64,000 nt of DNA from Crassaminicella profunda (GCF_019884785.1 NZ_CP082326.1:551355-615354); one strand, 5' to 3'; shown: positions 33,068 to 43,637, counted from the first letter of the stretch. Notes: generated by a model from the letters alone, not told the origin. A program made the numbers and translations.

Positions 33068-34136
33068 CTTTTTTTAACATTTTAGATACTTCAGTAGCAA
33101 CACTTTTCCAATCAGGAAGATTTAAACAAGTTTTGTTACCCTTTAAACATTTTACTTGAGGCCAAAGTTCACTCCATAAACAAGTCGGGCACAGTTTATT
33201 AGTGACCACATGAGTATCTGGGTAAGCAAAGTTAATAGCTGATGTAGGACCGAAGATGACTACTGATGGTGTTCCTACTGCTTTAGCAAGATTAGAAAGT
33301 CCTCCCTCAATACCAACATAACCTTTAGATAATTTCAGATAACCAGCTGCTTGCCGAGGTGTAGTTTTACCTCTTAAATCCATTACTGTTGAATGGATTA
33401 GTGGATCTTTTCTAAGGCCTAGTTGAACAGGAATAATTTTTTTCAAATGAAGCCACTTAATCAGTTCGTCCCACTCTTCGGATGTCCATCTTTTTAACCC
33501 ACCTTCTATACTTCCTGGGCTATTACTTACCACAACATAATCTCCTGAAACCTTTTTTATCATTAAATCTGGTGCGATAAACACATCGTTACAATTAGCA
33601 TAATGATCAAGTCCAAGGGAATATAGCATAAGATCACACACATGTTGATTAAGCTTATATGCATATAGTCCAGATTGAGGAAAATGATCATAGAACCAAG
33701 AATTTGCGTAATAACAATCAGTATTTTTCCAGGTACCATAGGCACGACTAATGTAGCGAACATCAAATACATTTTCTACAAGGTCTATTAAACTCTTGAC
33801 CACTACTTGATGATGCATATTGCCACAATTTATGGCTAAATCGATATATGGATGTTCATCAAATATGGAAATTGAGTGGTTAATAACAGCAACCACAGGA
33901 CGAAGTGGATACTTGATTTTTAGTGCTTTTGCTACAGGTGTTAACTGAACAAAATCACCCAAACCACCTGTTTTAATTAAAATATTTGTGGTGTAAGGAA
34001 ATTTATGAGCAATGAGTTTGTTTTTTATATTTTTTCTAAATTCCTTTGATATGGATATATGTGGCCAAAGGTTAGCGTATTCTGTAGAATTAGAGATACT
34101 ATTGCTAGCTAAATCCTTTGATGCATGAAGTTTCAT
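33057..34136 (-). CDS. GT9-family glycosyltransferase, probable heptosyltransferase
   Basis: A 359-aa GT-B enzyme: ILIKTGGLGDFVQLTPVAKAL in the N-terminal lobe, NSPGS in the middle, LRGKTTPRQAAGYLKLSKGYVGIEGGLSNLAKAVGTPSVVIFGPT in the nucleotide-sugar lobe, as in WaaC/WaaF heptosyltransferases. A late Cys cluster (CPTC, then single Cys 11 and 18 residues on) resembles metal-finger cysteines of GT9 members that glycosylate proteins, such as TibC. ATG 34136 has GAGGAG 7 nt upstream, better than the GTG at 34151. First gene of the cluster, so it is the only visible consumer of the ADP-heptose made by the five genes behind it. No LPS genes are present; the acceptor is unknown, with a surface protein or cell-wall glycan possible. 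Confidence 0.85.
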   Translation of the reverse strand: MKLHASKDLASNSISNSTEYANLWPHISISKEFRKNIKNKLIAHKFPYTTNILIKTGGLGDFVQLTPVAKALKIKYPLRPVVAVINHSISIFDEHPYIDLAINCGNMHHQVVVKSLIDLVENVFDVRYISRAYGTWKNTDCYYANSWFYDHFPQSGLYAYKLNQHVCDLMLYSLGLDHYANCNDVFIAPDLMIKKVSGDYVVVSNSPGSIEGGLKRWTSEEWDELIKWLHLKKIIPVQLGLRKDPLIHSTVMDLRGKTTPRQAAGYLKLSKGYVGIEGGLSNLAKAVGTPSVVIFGPTSAINFAYPDTHVVTNKLCPTCLWSELWPQVKCLKGNKTCLNLPDWKSVATEVSKMLKKGDA

Positions 34137-34781
34137 ATAATCGCTCCTCACAAAAAGTACTCTATTACATAATTAGTATATTTTTCTGGAAAATATTTTG
34201 TTACTCTTTAAGTCTTGTAGTATAGGAACGTATAGAAATGTTATGGAGAATTCAATATGTAAATCAAAAAAAGTGAAAAGAAAGGATCTATCCATGATTT
34301 TTTAGAAAGTATTTCTACATTTACACATCTGTTCTTTTGAAATTCTATAAATTATAGATAAAATTGAATTGTGTGTAAATTTTATTAAAGAACTCTATAA
34401 TACTAACAAAAAGCTATCAAAGGGAATAAATCCCTATTGATAGCTTTTTTAGGGGGGCTTGTACAACAACTTTATATAAATAAGGAGGGTTTAGAAATTC
34501 CTTTCGAAATGATATATACATATAATACCCTATGACAAAAAGATTAAACAAAAATTTAGGATTAGGTTTGATAAGGGCATCGTTTAGATCAATGAGTTAT
34601 TCTATATTAGGTTCTCAATTTCATAGAAGGAAACTATAAAGCCTTTATAGAAAAATAGAATAGAAGAATAGATCAACTGAAAATTTTATTGAGATTAGTA
34701 AATAATTCTATTGTTAAGATAGATGTTGTGGCTATATAAATTAGAATATATTTAAATTAAAATAAAAGAAGGAGACAATTT
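34137..34781. other. Intergenic region between heptose cluster and sbcD
   Basis: 645 bp without a gene. It should hold the leftward promoter of the heptose cluster; TATACT near 34178 on the minus strand is a weak -10 candidate. The right copy of the 41-nt stem-loop is at 34408-34450. TTGTTA (34712-34717) and TATATA (34734-34739), 16 nt apart, are a possible sbcD promoter. The rest shows nothing recognisable. Confidence 0.5.
34408..34450. repeat. Right copy of 41-nt stem-loop flanking heptose cluster
   Basis: Identical over 41 nt to 29386-29426, same orientation, followed by six Ts. No plus-strand gene ends just upstream, so it is an orphan terminator on that strand, which is what duplication during insertion of the intervening 5 kb would leave. 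Confidence 0.85.
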
Positions 34782-35990
34782 ATGAGAATTTTACATACTT
34801 CTGATTGGCATTTAGGGAAAAATCTTGAAAATGCCAGTAGAATAGAGGAGCAAGAAAAATTTATTGATGATTTTGTGGAAATTGTTGAAGAAAATAATAT
34901 AGACTTAGTGATGATTGCTGGAGATATTTATGATCATAGTAATCCTTCGGCCAAAGCTGAAAAGATGTTTTATAGAGCACTAAAGAAAATATCAAAAGAT
35001 GGAGAGCGGATTGTTTTAATTATTGCTGGAAATCATGACAATCCTGAAAGATTAGTAGCAGCGAGTCCTTTAGCCTATGAGCAGGGGATCATCTTACTTG
35101 ATAAGCCTAAGTGTAAGGCAGAGGTAGGACCATGTGGAAAACATAAAATTGTAGATAGTGAGGAAGGTTGTTTAGAAATAGAAATCAATGGAGAAAGAGC
35201 TGTTATTGTAGCCATGCCTTATCCTAGTGAGAAAAGGTTAAATGAAGTGATTTATGATAGCATTGAGGAAGAGAATCGCCAAAAGAGCTATAGTCAAAGA
35301 TTAGGAGAACTCTTTCAAGAATTATCTAAAAAATATCGAGAGGATACGATTAATCTAGCCGTATCCCATCTTTTTGTAATCGGTGGAGAAGAATCAGCAT
35401 CAGAGAGAAATATTCAGCTAGGAGGAAGCTTGGCAGTAAGGGCATCTGATTTACCATTAAAGGCCCAATATATAGCCCTTGGACATTTGCACAGACCTCA
35501 AGAAATCAAAAACAAAAATACAAAGATTGTTTATGCAGGCTCTCCTCTTCAGTATAGTAAAAGTGAGAGGGGCTATAGTAAATGCTGTTATAGGGTAGAG
35601 GTATCTGCTGGGTGTGAAGCGAAGGTTGAAAAAATACTACTAAAAAATTATAAGCCTATAGAAGTATGGAAATGTGAAAATGTAGAAGATGCTATAAAAA
35701 TGTGTGAAGAAAATAGGGAAAGAGATGTATGGGTATATTTTGAAATCAAAACAGATCAATATATTACGCAAGAAGATATAAAAGCCATGAAAGGGTTTAA
35801 AAAGGATATATTGGAAATAAAACCTATTGTTGAGGGACATGAGGAGGAAGAAGTTTCTTATGATTTAAAGGAAAAAAACATAGATGAATTATTCAAAGAG
35901 TTTTATTATAGTCAAAGAAGTGTAAATCCTACAAAAGAAATTATGGACTTATTTTTAAAAGTAGCCAGTGAGGAAGGAGATGAAGAATAG
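34782..35990 (+). CDS. sbcD: Nuclease SbcCD subunit D (Mre11-type)
   Basis: A 402-aa calcineurin-like phosphoesterase with all metal-binding motifs: TSDWHLGK (Asp-x-His), IAGDIYDHSNPS (Gly-Asp), IAGNHDNPERL (Gly-Asn-His-Asp), VSHLFV and LGHLHRPQ (Gly-His-x-His). It provides the endo/exonuclease activity that cuts hairpins and processes DNA ends with SbcC. AAGGAG precedes the ATG. The stop directly abuts the sbcC start, so the pair is translationally coupled. A C-terminal region (about 330-402) would contact SbcC. Nothing unusual in sequence. Confidence 0.95.
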   Translation: MRILHTSDWHLGKNLENASRIEEQEKFIDDFVEIVEENNIDLVMIAGDIYDHSNPSAKAEKMFYRALKKISKDGERIVLIIAGNHDNPERLVAASPLAYEQGIILLDKPKCKAEVGPCGKHKIVDSEEGCLEIEINGERAVIVAMPYPSEKRLNEVIYDSIEEENRQKSYSQRLGELFQELSKKYREDTINLAVSHLFVIGGEESASERNIQLGGSLAVRASDLPLKAQYIALGHLHRPQEIKNKNTKIVYAGSPLQYSKSERGYSKCCYRVEVSAGCEAKVEKILLKNYKPIEVWKCENVEDAIKMCEENRERDVWVYFEIKTDQYITQEDIKAMKGFKKDILEIKPIVEGHEEEEVSYDLKEKNIDELFKEFYYSQRSVNPTKEIMDLFLKVASEEGDEE

Positions 35991-38900
35991 ATGAAGCCTA
36001 TTACATTAAAAATAACAGGACTCAATAGCTTTATAAAAGAGCAGACTATCGATTTTAAAACCCTTACAGATACGGGCCTATTCGGAATCTTTGGTCCTAC
36101 AGGAAGTGGGAAGTCTACTATATTAGATGCTATTACCATTGTATTGTTTGGAGAGATTGTAAGAAAAAATAGAGATTTTATGAATACAAATTGTGATACT
36201 TTATCTGTAAGTTATGAATTTGAAATTGGATTAGGCGTAAACAGAAAATGCTATATAGCTGAGCGAAATTTTAGGAGAGATAAAAAGGGAAGTATTAAAA
36301 CAAAATATGCAAGACTTATGGAAAAAAACGAAAGCGAAGAATTATGTATGATTGCAGAAAAGCCTACGGAGGTAAAAAAAGAGGTTGAAAAAATAGTAGG
36401 GCTTACTATAGACGATTTTACTCGTTCTGTAGTACTTCCCCAAGGAAAATTCAGCGAATTTTTAAAGCTTAAGGGAAGAGAAAAAAGAGATATGCTAGAG
36501 AGAATTTTTGGTCTTGAAAAATACGGGAAGCAATTGGGAGAAAAAATTAAAAAAGCTAGGAATATAGAATTAAAAAAACAAAGTGAATTGAATGGTGCGT
36601 TAAAAAGATTTGAAGGCATCTCTGAAGAAAGTTATAAAGAAAAAGAGCAGGAGCTTCAAATCCTCAAAAACGAAGAAAAAGAGATGGCAGAAAAAAAGAA
36701 AAAAGTACAAACTGATTATGAAAAGTATCAAGGTATTTGGAATTTGCAAAAGGAAATGAAGACTTATGAAGAAAAATTTAAGGGTTTAGATGATAAAAAA
36801 GAAGAGATGGAAAAACGAAAGATTCAAAGCATAAGAGGAGAAAATGCCCTTTTCGTAAAGCCTCATATAGATGAAAGAATAAAAATTGAAGAAGAATTCA
36901 ATAAGAATAATGAAAAGCTCGTAAGTCTTGAAAAACAATTAGAAGGAATAAAAGAACAAATCATTATTATAGAAGGAAAATATAAAAAATCATTAGAGAA
37001 AAAAGATCATGAAATTCCTATATATATCAACAAAGAAAGTGAATTAAAAAGAGCTATTGAAATAGAAAAAGAGATGAAAGATTTAGAAAAAGAAAGAAAG
37101 TTATTGATCAAACAATATCATGAGCAAAATGATAAAAAGAAGGAAATGACTAAAAAATTAGCAGAAAATGAAGAAACAGAAAAAACACTAAAAGAAAATC
37201 TGAAGGATCAAGAAAAAAGAGTGAGCATGATAAAGATTGACCTTTCGTATAGAGAAAAGATAGAGAAATCTTTAGAAATAGAGAATAATTACAACAGCCA
37301 ACAGCAGGAAAATCAAAAGTTAAGAATAAATCTTGAGGAGAAAAGGACTAGCTATAAAAGCAATGAAAAAGAACATGAAAAAGTAGTAAAGCTACAGGAC
37401 GAAAAGAAAAACAAATTGAATGAATTACTAAAAAAACAAAAGGGTTTACAAAATAATTGCCCTGGAAATGATGAAAATTTATTAAAAGCTCAAGCTAATT
37501 TAACCCAATTAAAAAGCAGATTAGATGAAAAGATAAAAGATACAGAGAAAAGAGATGCGTTAAATCTTGAATATAAAAAGATAGACAAAGAAAGAAGAGA
37601 ACTGGAGATAAGATTCAATCAATGGAATGAAGCACTACAGGAAAAAGAGCGTATGAAAAAAGCATTAGAAGAAGAGATTGCACAAATAGAGAGAGAAAAT
37701 GCAGCAGCTATTCTTGCAGCAAATCTTAAGGATAATGATCCTTGTCCTGTATGTGGAGCTATTCATCATATTCATTTAGCTGTAGGGGTAGATGCTGAGA
37801 TTTTAGAGAAAAAAAGAGAAGAAAAAAAATCTTTAGAGGGAAAAATAAAAGAAATCGATAAAAACTTAAGAGGGGTTGAAAAAAACTTTGATTATGCAAA
37901 AAAAGAAATTAACAGACTTGAAGATGAAATAAAGCTACTAGAGGAAAAATTAAAAGAAATCCATTTAGAAACCCTCAAAAAATCTTATAAAGAGAATGAA
38001 AAAGATTTTGAAACCCTTAAAAAAGATATAGATATTTGGAAGAAAAATAAAGAGGAATTAGAAGATCAACTAAATGAACTAAAGGATGAAAAAAATAAAA
38101 TAGATCAAGAGGAAGCTAGACTACGGGAAGGGGTAAAAAAGGACAAAGGAGTTCTTGAAGGATTAGAAGAAGAATTTTCTCAAAAACATAAGACCTTTGA
38201 AACTTTATCTAAAGATTATGAAGTTTTGAAAAAGGAATTGAACATAGAAAGCTTCTCTGATGAAATGAATAGAATAAAGAAGGGTGAAAAAGAAATAGAA
38301 AAGATACAAAAAAACCAAAAGGAATTAAGAAATAAGATAGAGCAGATGGAACCACAAACAAAAGAATTAAATGGACAAATAAGCCAGTTGAATGAAGAAT
38401 TAAGAAGCATTACAGATGTAGGACAAGAAAAAAGAAAAAATATAGATATTAAAGCAGAAGAAATGAAAAAAATAACAGAAGGAAAAGATCCTTCTAAATA
38501 TATGATTGAAGTGAAAAATAAGATTCAAGAATTGAATGACACAGTGAAAAAATTAAACGACCAATTAGAAAATGAAAAAAATAAAAGAGAAGAAATAGTA
38601 AAAGATGTGACGAGTAAAAGTCAAAATAAAAGAAATCTTATTCAAACACTACAAAAGCAAAGGAATAGATTAGAAGAATTATTGAAAGAACATGATTTTG
38701 AAAATGAAGAGGATGTATTAGAGGCATTTATTACAAAAGAAGAGATAGATCAATGTAATAAAGTAGTAGAAGGTTATGAGAATGAATTAAGAAATACCTT
38801 AGACAATATGAATAGGATTAAAAAGCAATTAAATAATGAAAGTATTGATGAAGATACTTGGAACAAAATTCTAGAAGATAAGAAAAATTATGAAAAACTC

Positions 38901-39524
38901 ATTGAAGAAAAGCACAGAAAAATAGGTGCACTTGAGAGTATATTGAATCAAATAAAAAAGGATTTAAAAGAATTAAAGGAGCTTAATAAAAAATATAAAG
39001 AAGTGCAGCATCAATTAAGTCTTTTATATGATATAGATAAGTTAATTCAAGGAAATAAGTTTGTAGAATTTGTAGCCATGAATCAGTTAAAATATATAGC
39101 AAGGGAGGCCTCAAGAAGACTATTATCTATTACAGCCAATCGATATGCATTAGAGATTGACGATGAAGGAAATTTCACTGTAAGAGATGATAAAAATGGA
39201 GGGGTTGTAAGAGAAACTGCATCCTTATCAGGAGGAGAAACCTTCTTGACCTCATTAGCACTGGCATTATCTTTATCCTCTCAAATCCAATTAAAGGGAA
39301 GTGCGCCACTGGAATTTTTCTTCCTAGATGAAGGATTTGGTACATTGGACGCCAATCTTTTAGAGGTGGTTATGACATCTCTTGAAAAACTTCATACAGA
39401 CAAATTGTCTGTAGGGATTATTAGCCATGTGGAGGAACTAAAAAATAGAGTACCTGTTAAGATTTTAGTCACCCCTGGAGAAGAAGGGGTAGGGGGAAGT
39501 TGTGTAAAGCTTGAGTATAGTTAA
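35991..39524 (+). CDS. sbcC: Nuclease SbcCD subunit C (Rad50-type ATPase)
   Basis: A 1177-aa SMC-like protein: Walker A GPTGSGKSTILDAI (about residues 34-47), a long charged coiled coil (about 190-1000) folded at a zinc hook CPVC in NDPCPVCGAIHH (about residue 583), then ABC signature SLSGGETFLTSLALAL, Walker B FFFLDEGFGTLD and H-loop GIISHVEEL. It clamps DNA and drives SbcD nuclease action in repair and palindrome removal. Slightly longer than E. coli SbcC because of the coiled coil, which is normal for Firmicutes. The start codon follows the sbcD stop with no gap; SD GAAGGAG is inside sbcD. Confidence 0.95.
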   Translation: MKPITLKITGLNSFIKEQTIDFKTLTDTGLFGIFGPTGSGKSTILDAITIVLFGEIVRKNRDFMNTNCDTLSVSYEFEIGLGVNRKCYIAERNFRRDKKGSIKTKYARLMEKNESEELCMIAEKPTEVKKEVEKIVGLTIDDFTRSVVLPQGKFSEFLKLKGREKRDMLERIFGLEKYGKQLGEKIKKARNIELKKQSELNGALKRFEGISEESYKEKEQELQILKNEEKEMAEKKKKVQTDYEKYQGIWNLQKEMKTYEEKFKGLDDKKEEMEKRKIQSIRGENALFVKPHIDERIKIEEEFNKNNEKLVSLEKQLEGIKEQIIIIEGKYKKSLEKKDHEIPIYINKESELKRAIEIEKEMKDLEKERKLLIKQYHEQNDKKKEMTKKLAENEETEKTLKENLKDQEKRVSMIKIDLSYREKIEKSLEIENNYNSQQQENQKLRINLEEKRTSYKSNEKEHEKVVKLQDEKKNKLNELLKKQKGLQNNCPGNDENLLKAQANLTQLKSRLDEKIKDTEKRDALNLEYKKIDKERRELEIRFNQWNEALQEKERMKKALEEEIAQIERENAAAILAANLKDNDPCPVCGAIHHIHLAVGVDAEILEKKREEKKSLEGKIKEIDKNLRGVEKNFDYAKKEINRLEDEIKLLEEKLKEIHLETLKKSYKENEKDFETLKKDIDIWKKNKEELEDQLNELKDEKNKIDQEEARLREGVKKDKGVLEGLEEEFSQKHKTFETLSKDYEVLKKELNIESFSDEMNRIKKGEKEIEKIQKNQKELRNKIEQMEPQTKELNGQISQLNEELRSITDVGQEKRKNIDIKAEEMKKITEGKDPSKYMIEVKNKIQELNDTVKKLNDQLENEKNKREEIVKDVTSKSQNKRNLIQTLQKQRNRLEELLKEHDFENEEDVLEAFITKEEIDQCNKVVEGYENELRNTLDNMNRIKKQLNNESIDEDTWNKILEDKKNYEKLIEEKHRKIGALESILNQIKKDLKELKELNKKYKEVQHQLSLLYDIDKLIQGNKFVEFVAMNQLKYIAREASRRLLSITANRYALEIDDEGNFTVRDDKNGGVVRETASLSGGETFLTSLALALSLSSQIQLKGSAPLEFFFLDEGFGTLDANLLEVVMTSLEKLHTDKLSVGIISHVEELKNRVPVKILVTPGEEGVGGSCVKLEYS

Positions 39525-39622
39525 TAAACATATTTTAACCTTTTTGTAACTTTTTCAAAGCATCTATATGGTATACTTTTTTTCAGCAATAACAATATCC
39601 ATAGAAAGAGGAGATGCAAAAG

Positions 39623-40396
39623 ATGAAAAATTACAAAAGAGTGATAGCTCTTGGACTAATTAGTGCAGTTATGATTACAACAGTAGCTTGTACAGGAGAT
39701 GTAAAAGATACAGCTAGTAGTACTCAAGTAGAAAGTACCAAGGAAGATGAAAATACACAGGCAGAGGAAATTGGATATAATTTTGATAAAATTTATAAAA
39801 ACCCTGAAATCCTAAAGGAATTTACAAAAATGGATGCAGATTATAAAGCTTATTTAGAAAATGAGCCAGTGAGGGCAATGTTTTTAGATGAAAATACCAA
39901 TCTAACAGATGAGACAGATGTGTATATTTTAAAAGAATCAGAAGACCCAACAGCTCTTTACTTATATATCAAAGAAGATAAAGTGATCAATGCTAAATTA
40001 GATGCATTCAATGGAGAAGTGAATACAGAAGGATATGATTATGATACTTTGGTTTACAATTATAATCATATGGAAAAGCAAACAAAAGAGGTGGATTTTC
40101 CTTATGATTTAGAAGAAAAAAGAGAAGATACACAGAAAGAATTAAAAGAAAAATTTGAAGGAAAAAGTTTAAAAGAGCTACAAGATGTATTAAAGGTCTA
40201 TACACCCCTTTATAGATATATGAGAAAAGATACAGATAAAATATTAGAAACATATATGATTATTAGCGAAGCAGGATATACAGCAAGTAGTACCATTAAT
40301 GTAGTTGTGAAGGATGGAAAAATCGAAAAATTATATATAGATGATAGCTATCAACCAAGTAATGATCCTGTTGGACTCTTAAAAGAGATGAAATAG
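39623..40396 (+). CDS. Lipoprotein of unknown function
   Basis: A 257-aa predicted lipoprotein: basic start MKNYKRV, hydrophobic core, and Cys in TTVACTGD as lipidation site, followed by a Ser/Thr/Glu-rich linker. I chose ATG 39623, 9 nt after GAGGAG, because the in-frame ATG at 39614 touches the ribosome site. The mature part is acidic, alpha/beta in composition, with no motif I recognise; a segment VNVVVKDGKIEKLYIDDSYQ-like stretch near the end (INVVVKDGKIEKLYIDD) recalls repeats in FMN-binding or extracellular sensor proteins but is not diagnostic. It is preceded by 80 nt of AT-rich sequence and followed by a conserved hairpin element. Confidence 0.65.
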   Translation: MKNYKRVIALGLISAVMITTVACTGDVKDTASSTQVESTKEDENTQAEEIGYNFDKIYKNPEILKEFTKMDADYKAYLENEPVRAMFLDENTNLTDETDVYILKESEDPTALYLYIKEDKVINAKLDAFNGEVNTEGYDYDTLVYNYNHMEKQTKEVDFPYDLEEKREDTQKELKEKFEGKSLKELQDVLKVYTPLYRYMRKDTDKILETYMIISEAGYTASSTINVVVKDGKIEKLYIDDSYQPSNDPVGLLKEMK

Positions 40397-40492
40397 GAAT
40401 ATTTGAATAAGTGAATATAAAAAATGAGATGGTAATAGATTCAATAGAATAGCAGTAAAATTTATTAAAAGTAGAATCATTTAAATTGAAAG

Positions 40493-40533
40493 AAGATAGA
40501 GTACTTCAAGAGGAAGGAAATATCTTCTTTTTT
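40493..40533 (+). ncRNA. Conserved loop-E-like hairpin, copy 1
   Basis: Layout: AAGATA, G, AGTA, CTTC, 5-nt loop AAGAG, GAAG, GAA, A, TATCTT, then C and Ts. AGTA opposite GAA with a flanking G and A is the sequence pattern of the sarcin-ricin/loop-E fold. It lies 97 nt after a lipoprotein stop. Compared with the other three copies, the inner stem has GAAG in place of GGAG, a pairing-preserving change. Confidence 0.65.
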
Positions 40534-41062
40534 ATGTTGTTCAAAAGAGAATATTTTTAATAGGGTTAAATAGGGTGTTTGGGATAGAAAAAAGAATACA
40601 AAATATAGGAAAAATAAAGAGAATATAGAGTATTATACGAAATATTACTAAAAAATGGTTGAAATAGGTTGATGTGTATGGTAATATGTTTATCAAACAA
40701 AATATTCTTTCAATTCTAAAAAAGAATGTGATGAATCAGGTATATTGCAACTTTTGTTTTAAAGAGAATAATGTCTCTTGTTTTAATTTAGAAAAATGAG
40801 TTGTTTGTTTAAAAAATAACAGGGATAGAATGGGAATAGAAAAAATTTTTCAATGTATATATTTCAGAATTTTTATTAAAAAACAAGTTACTACATTTAA
40901 AATTTCAAAAAAAGATAGTTTTAGGAAAAATAAGCAGTAGGGATAGTGTCTTGTCTAAATGAATAGGGTGTGAACCCTTTAGGGGATGCATCAGAAATGA
41001 GAGTTTATAAAAAGCAATAAAAGATAAAAAAATATATCTTAAAAAAATAAGGGGGAAATGCA
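40534..41062. promoter_or_regulatory. Upstream region of peptide importer, with putative promoter
   Basis: 529 bp without a gene. TTGAAA (40659-40664) and TAATAT (40682-40687) with a 17-nt spacer are a good sigma-A promoter candidate, which would give a leader of about 370 nt. Within the leader AGGGT-gtga-ACCCT (about 40965-40978) is a small hairpin. No known riboswitch pattern was recognised. SD AAGGGGG precedes the importer gene. Confidence 0.5.
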
Positions 41063-42655
41063 ATGAAAAAGAAATTTTTAGCAGTTTTTTTATGTTTTAT
41101 TTTGATGGCAGCAGCTTTAGTTGGATGTGGTAATAATGCATCTGAAGAAACGGCTAGTCAACAAGATCAAGCAAGTGGTGATGCAGAAGCAAAGAGTAAA
41201 GATATTGTCATAGGGGTAGGAGCTACATTTATTAGTATGGACCCACATGATACAAATGATACTTTATCCTATTCTGTTCAAAAGAGTATGATGCAGGGAC
41301 TTGTTGGTTTTGATAAGGAAATGAATGTTGTTCCTGTTCTTGCAGAAAGTTATGAAAGCAACAAAGAAGCTACAGAGTTTACATTTAAACTACATGAAGG
41401 AATCAAGTTCCATGATGGAACAGATTTCAATGCAGAAGCAGTAAAGGTAAATGTAGATCGTCTAGCAAATCCTGAAAACAAATTAAAAAGACATAGTTTG
41501 TTTGAATTAGTAGATCGTACAGAAGTAGTAGATGAGTATACAGTAAAAGTAGTATTAAAAGAGCCATTTGGTGCTATGATCAATACTTTTGCTCATCCTG
41601 CTGCAATGATGCACAGTCCAGCAGCACTTGAAAAATACGGAAAAGAAGTTTCTAGAAATCCAGTAGGAACAGGTCCTTTTACATTTAAAGAGTGGGTACC
41701 TGGAGATCACTTAACAGTAGTAAAAAATGAAAATTACTGGAAAAATGGAATGCCAAAGGTAGATAGTGTTACCTTTAAACCAGTTCCAGAGAATGGAACA
41801 AGGGTAGCAATGCTACAAACTGGAGAAGCTGATTTTATCTATCAAGTTCCACCAGAGCAAGCAAAGATTATTGAAGGACAAGATGGAATTGTATTAGAAA
41901 ATACACCTTCTATTATTGTTAGATATTTAGCTATGAACTGTATGAAAAAACCATTTGATGATATTCGTGTAAGAAAAGCAATTAATTATGCCCTTGATAA
42001 AAAGGCTTATGAAAAAATTGTTTATCAAGGATTTGCAGATGATATGAAATCTATCATCGCACCGAACGTACAATTTTATGAAGAACAAAAACCATATACT
42101 TATAATGTAGAAAAGGCAAAAGAATTATTAAAAGAAGCTGGATATGAAAATGGATTTGAAACAACTATTTGGGGAAATAACAACTCAGATACAGTTAAAT
42201 CTATGGAATTTATCCAACAGCAATTGTCAAAGATCAATATCAAAGTAAATGTTGAACCTATGGAATCAGGAACAAGAGCTGAGAAAATCTGGTCTGTTCA
42301 GAAGCCAGAAGATGCAGGACTTGAGATGTATTATGCAGGTTGGTCACCATCTACAGGAGATGCTGATTGGGGAATTAGACCATTATTTGCATCTAATGCG
42401 TTCCCTCCAAAGTCTTTCAATACAGCATATTATGCTAGTGAAGAAGCAGATCAATATATTGCAGCAGCTATAAAGACAGCAGATCCTGAAAAGAGAAATG
42501 AAGCTTATAAAAAAGTACAAGAAATTATATGGAATGATGCGCCATGGGCCTTCTTAGGAGTGAATCAAAACATGGCAGGTAAAAAGGCTTCTTTAAAAGG
42601 GGTATATTTATTACCAGATGGATCTTTAAGTGTAGAAGAAGCAGAAATTAAATAG
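41063..42655 (+). CDS. Peptide ABC importer, substrate-binding lipoprotein (family 5)
   Basis: A 530-aa family-5 extracellular solute-binding protein: lipobox LVGCG near residue 22, then landmarks [81 protein letters not shown] and [12 protein letters not shown]. This fold binds di- or oligopeptides, nickel chelates or glutathione; the downstream D-aminopeptidase and DmpA-type peptidase point to peptides, possibly D-amino-acid containing wall peptides. First gene of the operon; a stem-loop follows it, so it is probably made in excess over the membrane subunits. Confidence 0.9.
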   Translation: MKKKFLAVFLCFILMAAALVGCGNNASEETASQQDQASGDAEAKSKDIVIGVGATFISMDPHDTNDTLSYSVQKSMMQGLVGFDKEMNVVPVLAESYESNKEATEFTFKLHEGIKFHDGTDFNAEAVKVNVDRLANPENKLKRHSLFELVDRTEVVDEYTVKVVLKEPFGAMINTFAHPAAMMHSPAALEKYGKEVSRNPVGTGPFTFKEWVPGDHLTVVKNENYWKNGMPKVDSVTFKPVPENGTRVAMLQTGEADFIYQVPPEQAKIIEGQDGIVLENTPSIIVRYLAMNCMKKPFDDIRVRKAINYALDKKAYEKIVYQGFADDMKSIIAPNVQFYEEQKPYTYNVEKAKELLKEAGYENGFETTIWGNNNSDTVKSMEFIQQQLSKINIKVNVEPMESGTRAEKIWSVQKPEDAGLEMYYAGWSPSTGDADWGIRPLFASNAFPPKSFNTAYYASEEADQYIAAAIKTADPEKRNEAYKKVQEIIWNDAPWAFLGVNQNMAGKKASLKGVYLLPDGSLSVEEAEIK

Positions 42656-42663
42656 TACTTCTA

Positions 42664-42694
42664 TTGAGATAAGCGCATTTGCTGCTTATCTCAA
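42664..42694 (+). terminator. Stem-loop between binding protein and permease
   Basis: An 11-bp perfect stem (TTGAGATAAGC, 42664-42674, with 42684-42694) and 9-nt loop lie directly after the binding-protein stop. Only a weak T-run follows. Such hairpins commonly protect the 3' end of the binding-protein mRNA or cause partial termination. Confidence 0.65.
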
Positions 42695-42716
42695 CAATTT
42701 TAAAGGAGGAAAAAAC

Positions 42717-43637
42717 GTGCTTAAATATTTTATCAGACGAATATTATCAGTGATTCCAATTTTAATTGTCATTTCCATATTTGTCTTTTTGTTTGTACAT
42801 TTAATTCCAGGAGATCCAGCAAGATTAGTAGCTGGAGAAGATGCAACGGCTGAGGATGTAGCTATTATTCGCTCAGAGCTAGGGTTAGATGCGCCATTAC
42901 ATGAGCAATATTTTACCTTTATGGGAAATTTGTTTAAAGGGGATTTAGGAAAATCCTTAAAAACAAGAAAACCAGTTACAGAAGAGATTGGAAGTAGATT
43001 TATGCCTACTTTCACATTAACATTATTTAGTATGGCTTGGGCAGTTGTCTTTGGACTCATTATAGGCGTTGTATCGGCAACGAATCGGAATAAATGGCCA
43101 GATTATTTGGGGATGATTGTAGCTGTTTCAGGCATATCTTTACCATCTTTTTGGCTTGGACTAATGCTTATTCAACTTTTTTCTGTAAAATTAGGATGGT
43201 TTCCAACAGGTGGTTACGGAACCTTTGCCCATTATATATTGCCATCTATGACATTAGGAGCAGCTGTTGCAGCAGTACTTGCAAGATTTACCCGATCTTC
43301 ATTTTTGGAAATCATGAAAGAAGACTACATCAGAACGGCTAGAGCAAAAGGGTTAATGGAAAGAATTGTTGTTTGGAAACATGCCATGAGAAATGCATTA
43401 ATACCAGTAATTACAATGATTGGACTAAGATTTGGATTTTTACTTGGAGGCTCTATTGTAGTGGAAACCGTATTTAGTTGGCCAGGGCTTGGGCGACTTC
43501 TCATTGATTCTGTAAACTTTAGGGATTATCCAGTGATACAATCAGAAATATTATTGTTTTCATTGCAGTTTATCATCATTAATTTGGTGGTTGATTTATT
43601 GTATGCCTTAATGAATCCAGAAATTCAGTATGAGTAA
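42717..43637 (+). CDS. Peptide ABC importer permease 1 (DppB/OppB type)
   Basis: A 306-aa permease starting at GTG with AAAGGAGG 8 nt upstream. Typical N-terminus [21 protein letters not shown], then [15 protein letters not shown], and the cytoplasmic coupling motif [32 protein letters not shown], the EAA loop of the binding-protein-dependent transporters. About six hydrophobic segments. It forms the translocation pore with the next gene product, 20 nt downstream. No peculiarities. Confidence 0.92.
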   Translation: MLKYFIRRILSVIPILIVISIFVFLFVHLIPGDPARLVAGEDATAEDVAIIRSELGLDAPLHEQYFTFMGNLFKGDLGKSLKTRKPVTEEIGSRFMPTFTLTLFSMAWAVVFGLIIGVVSATNRNKWPDYLGMIVAVSGISLPSFWLGLMLIQLFSVKLGWFPTGGYGTFAHYILPSMTLGAAVAAVLARFTRSSFLEIMKEDYIRTARAKGLMERIVVWKHAMRNALIPVITMIGLRFGFLLGGSIVVETVFSWPGLGRLLIDSVNFRDYPVIQSEILLFSLQFIIINLVVDLLYALMNPEIQYE

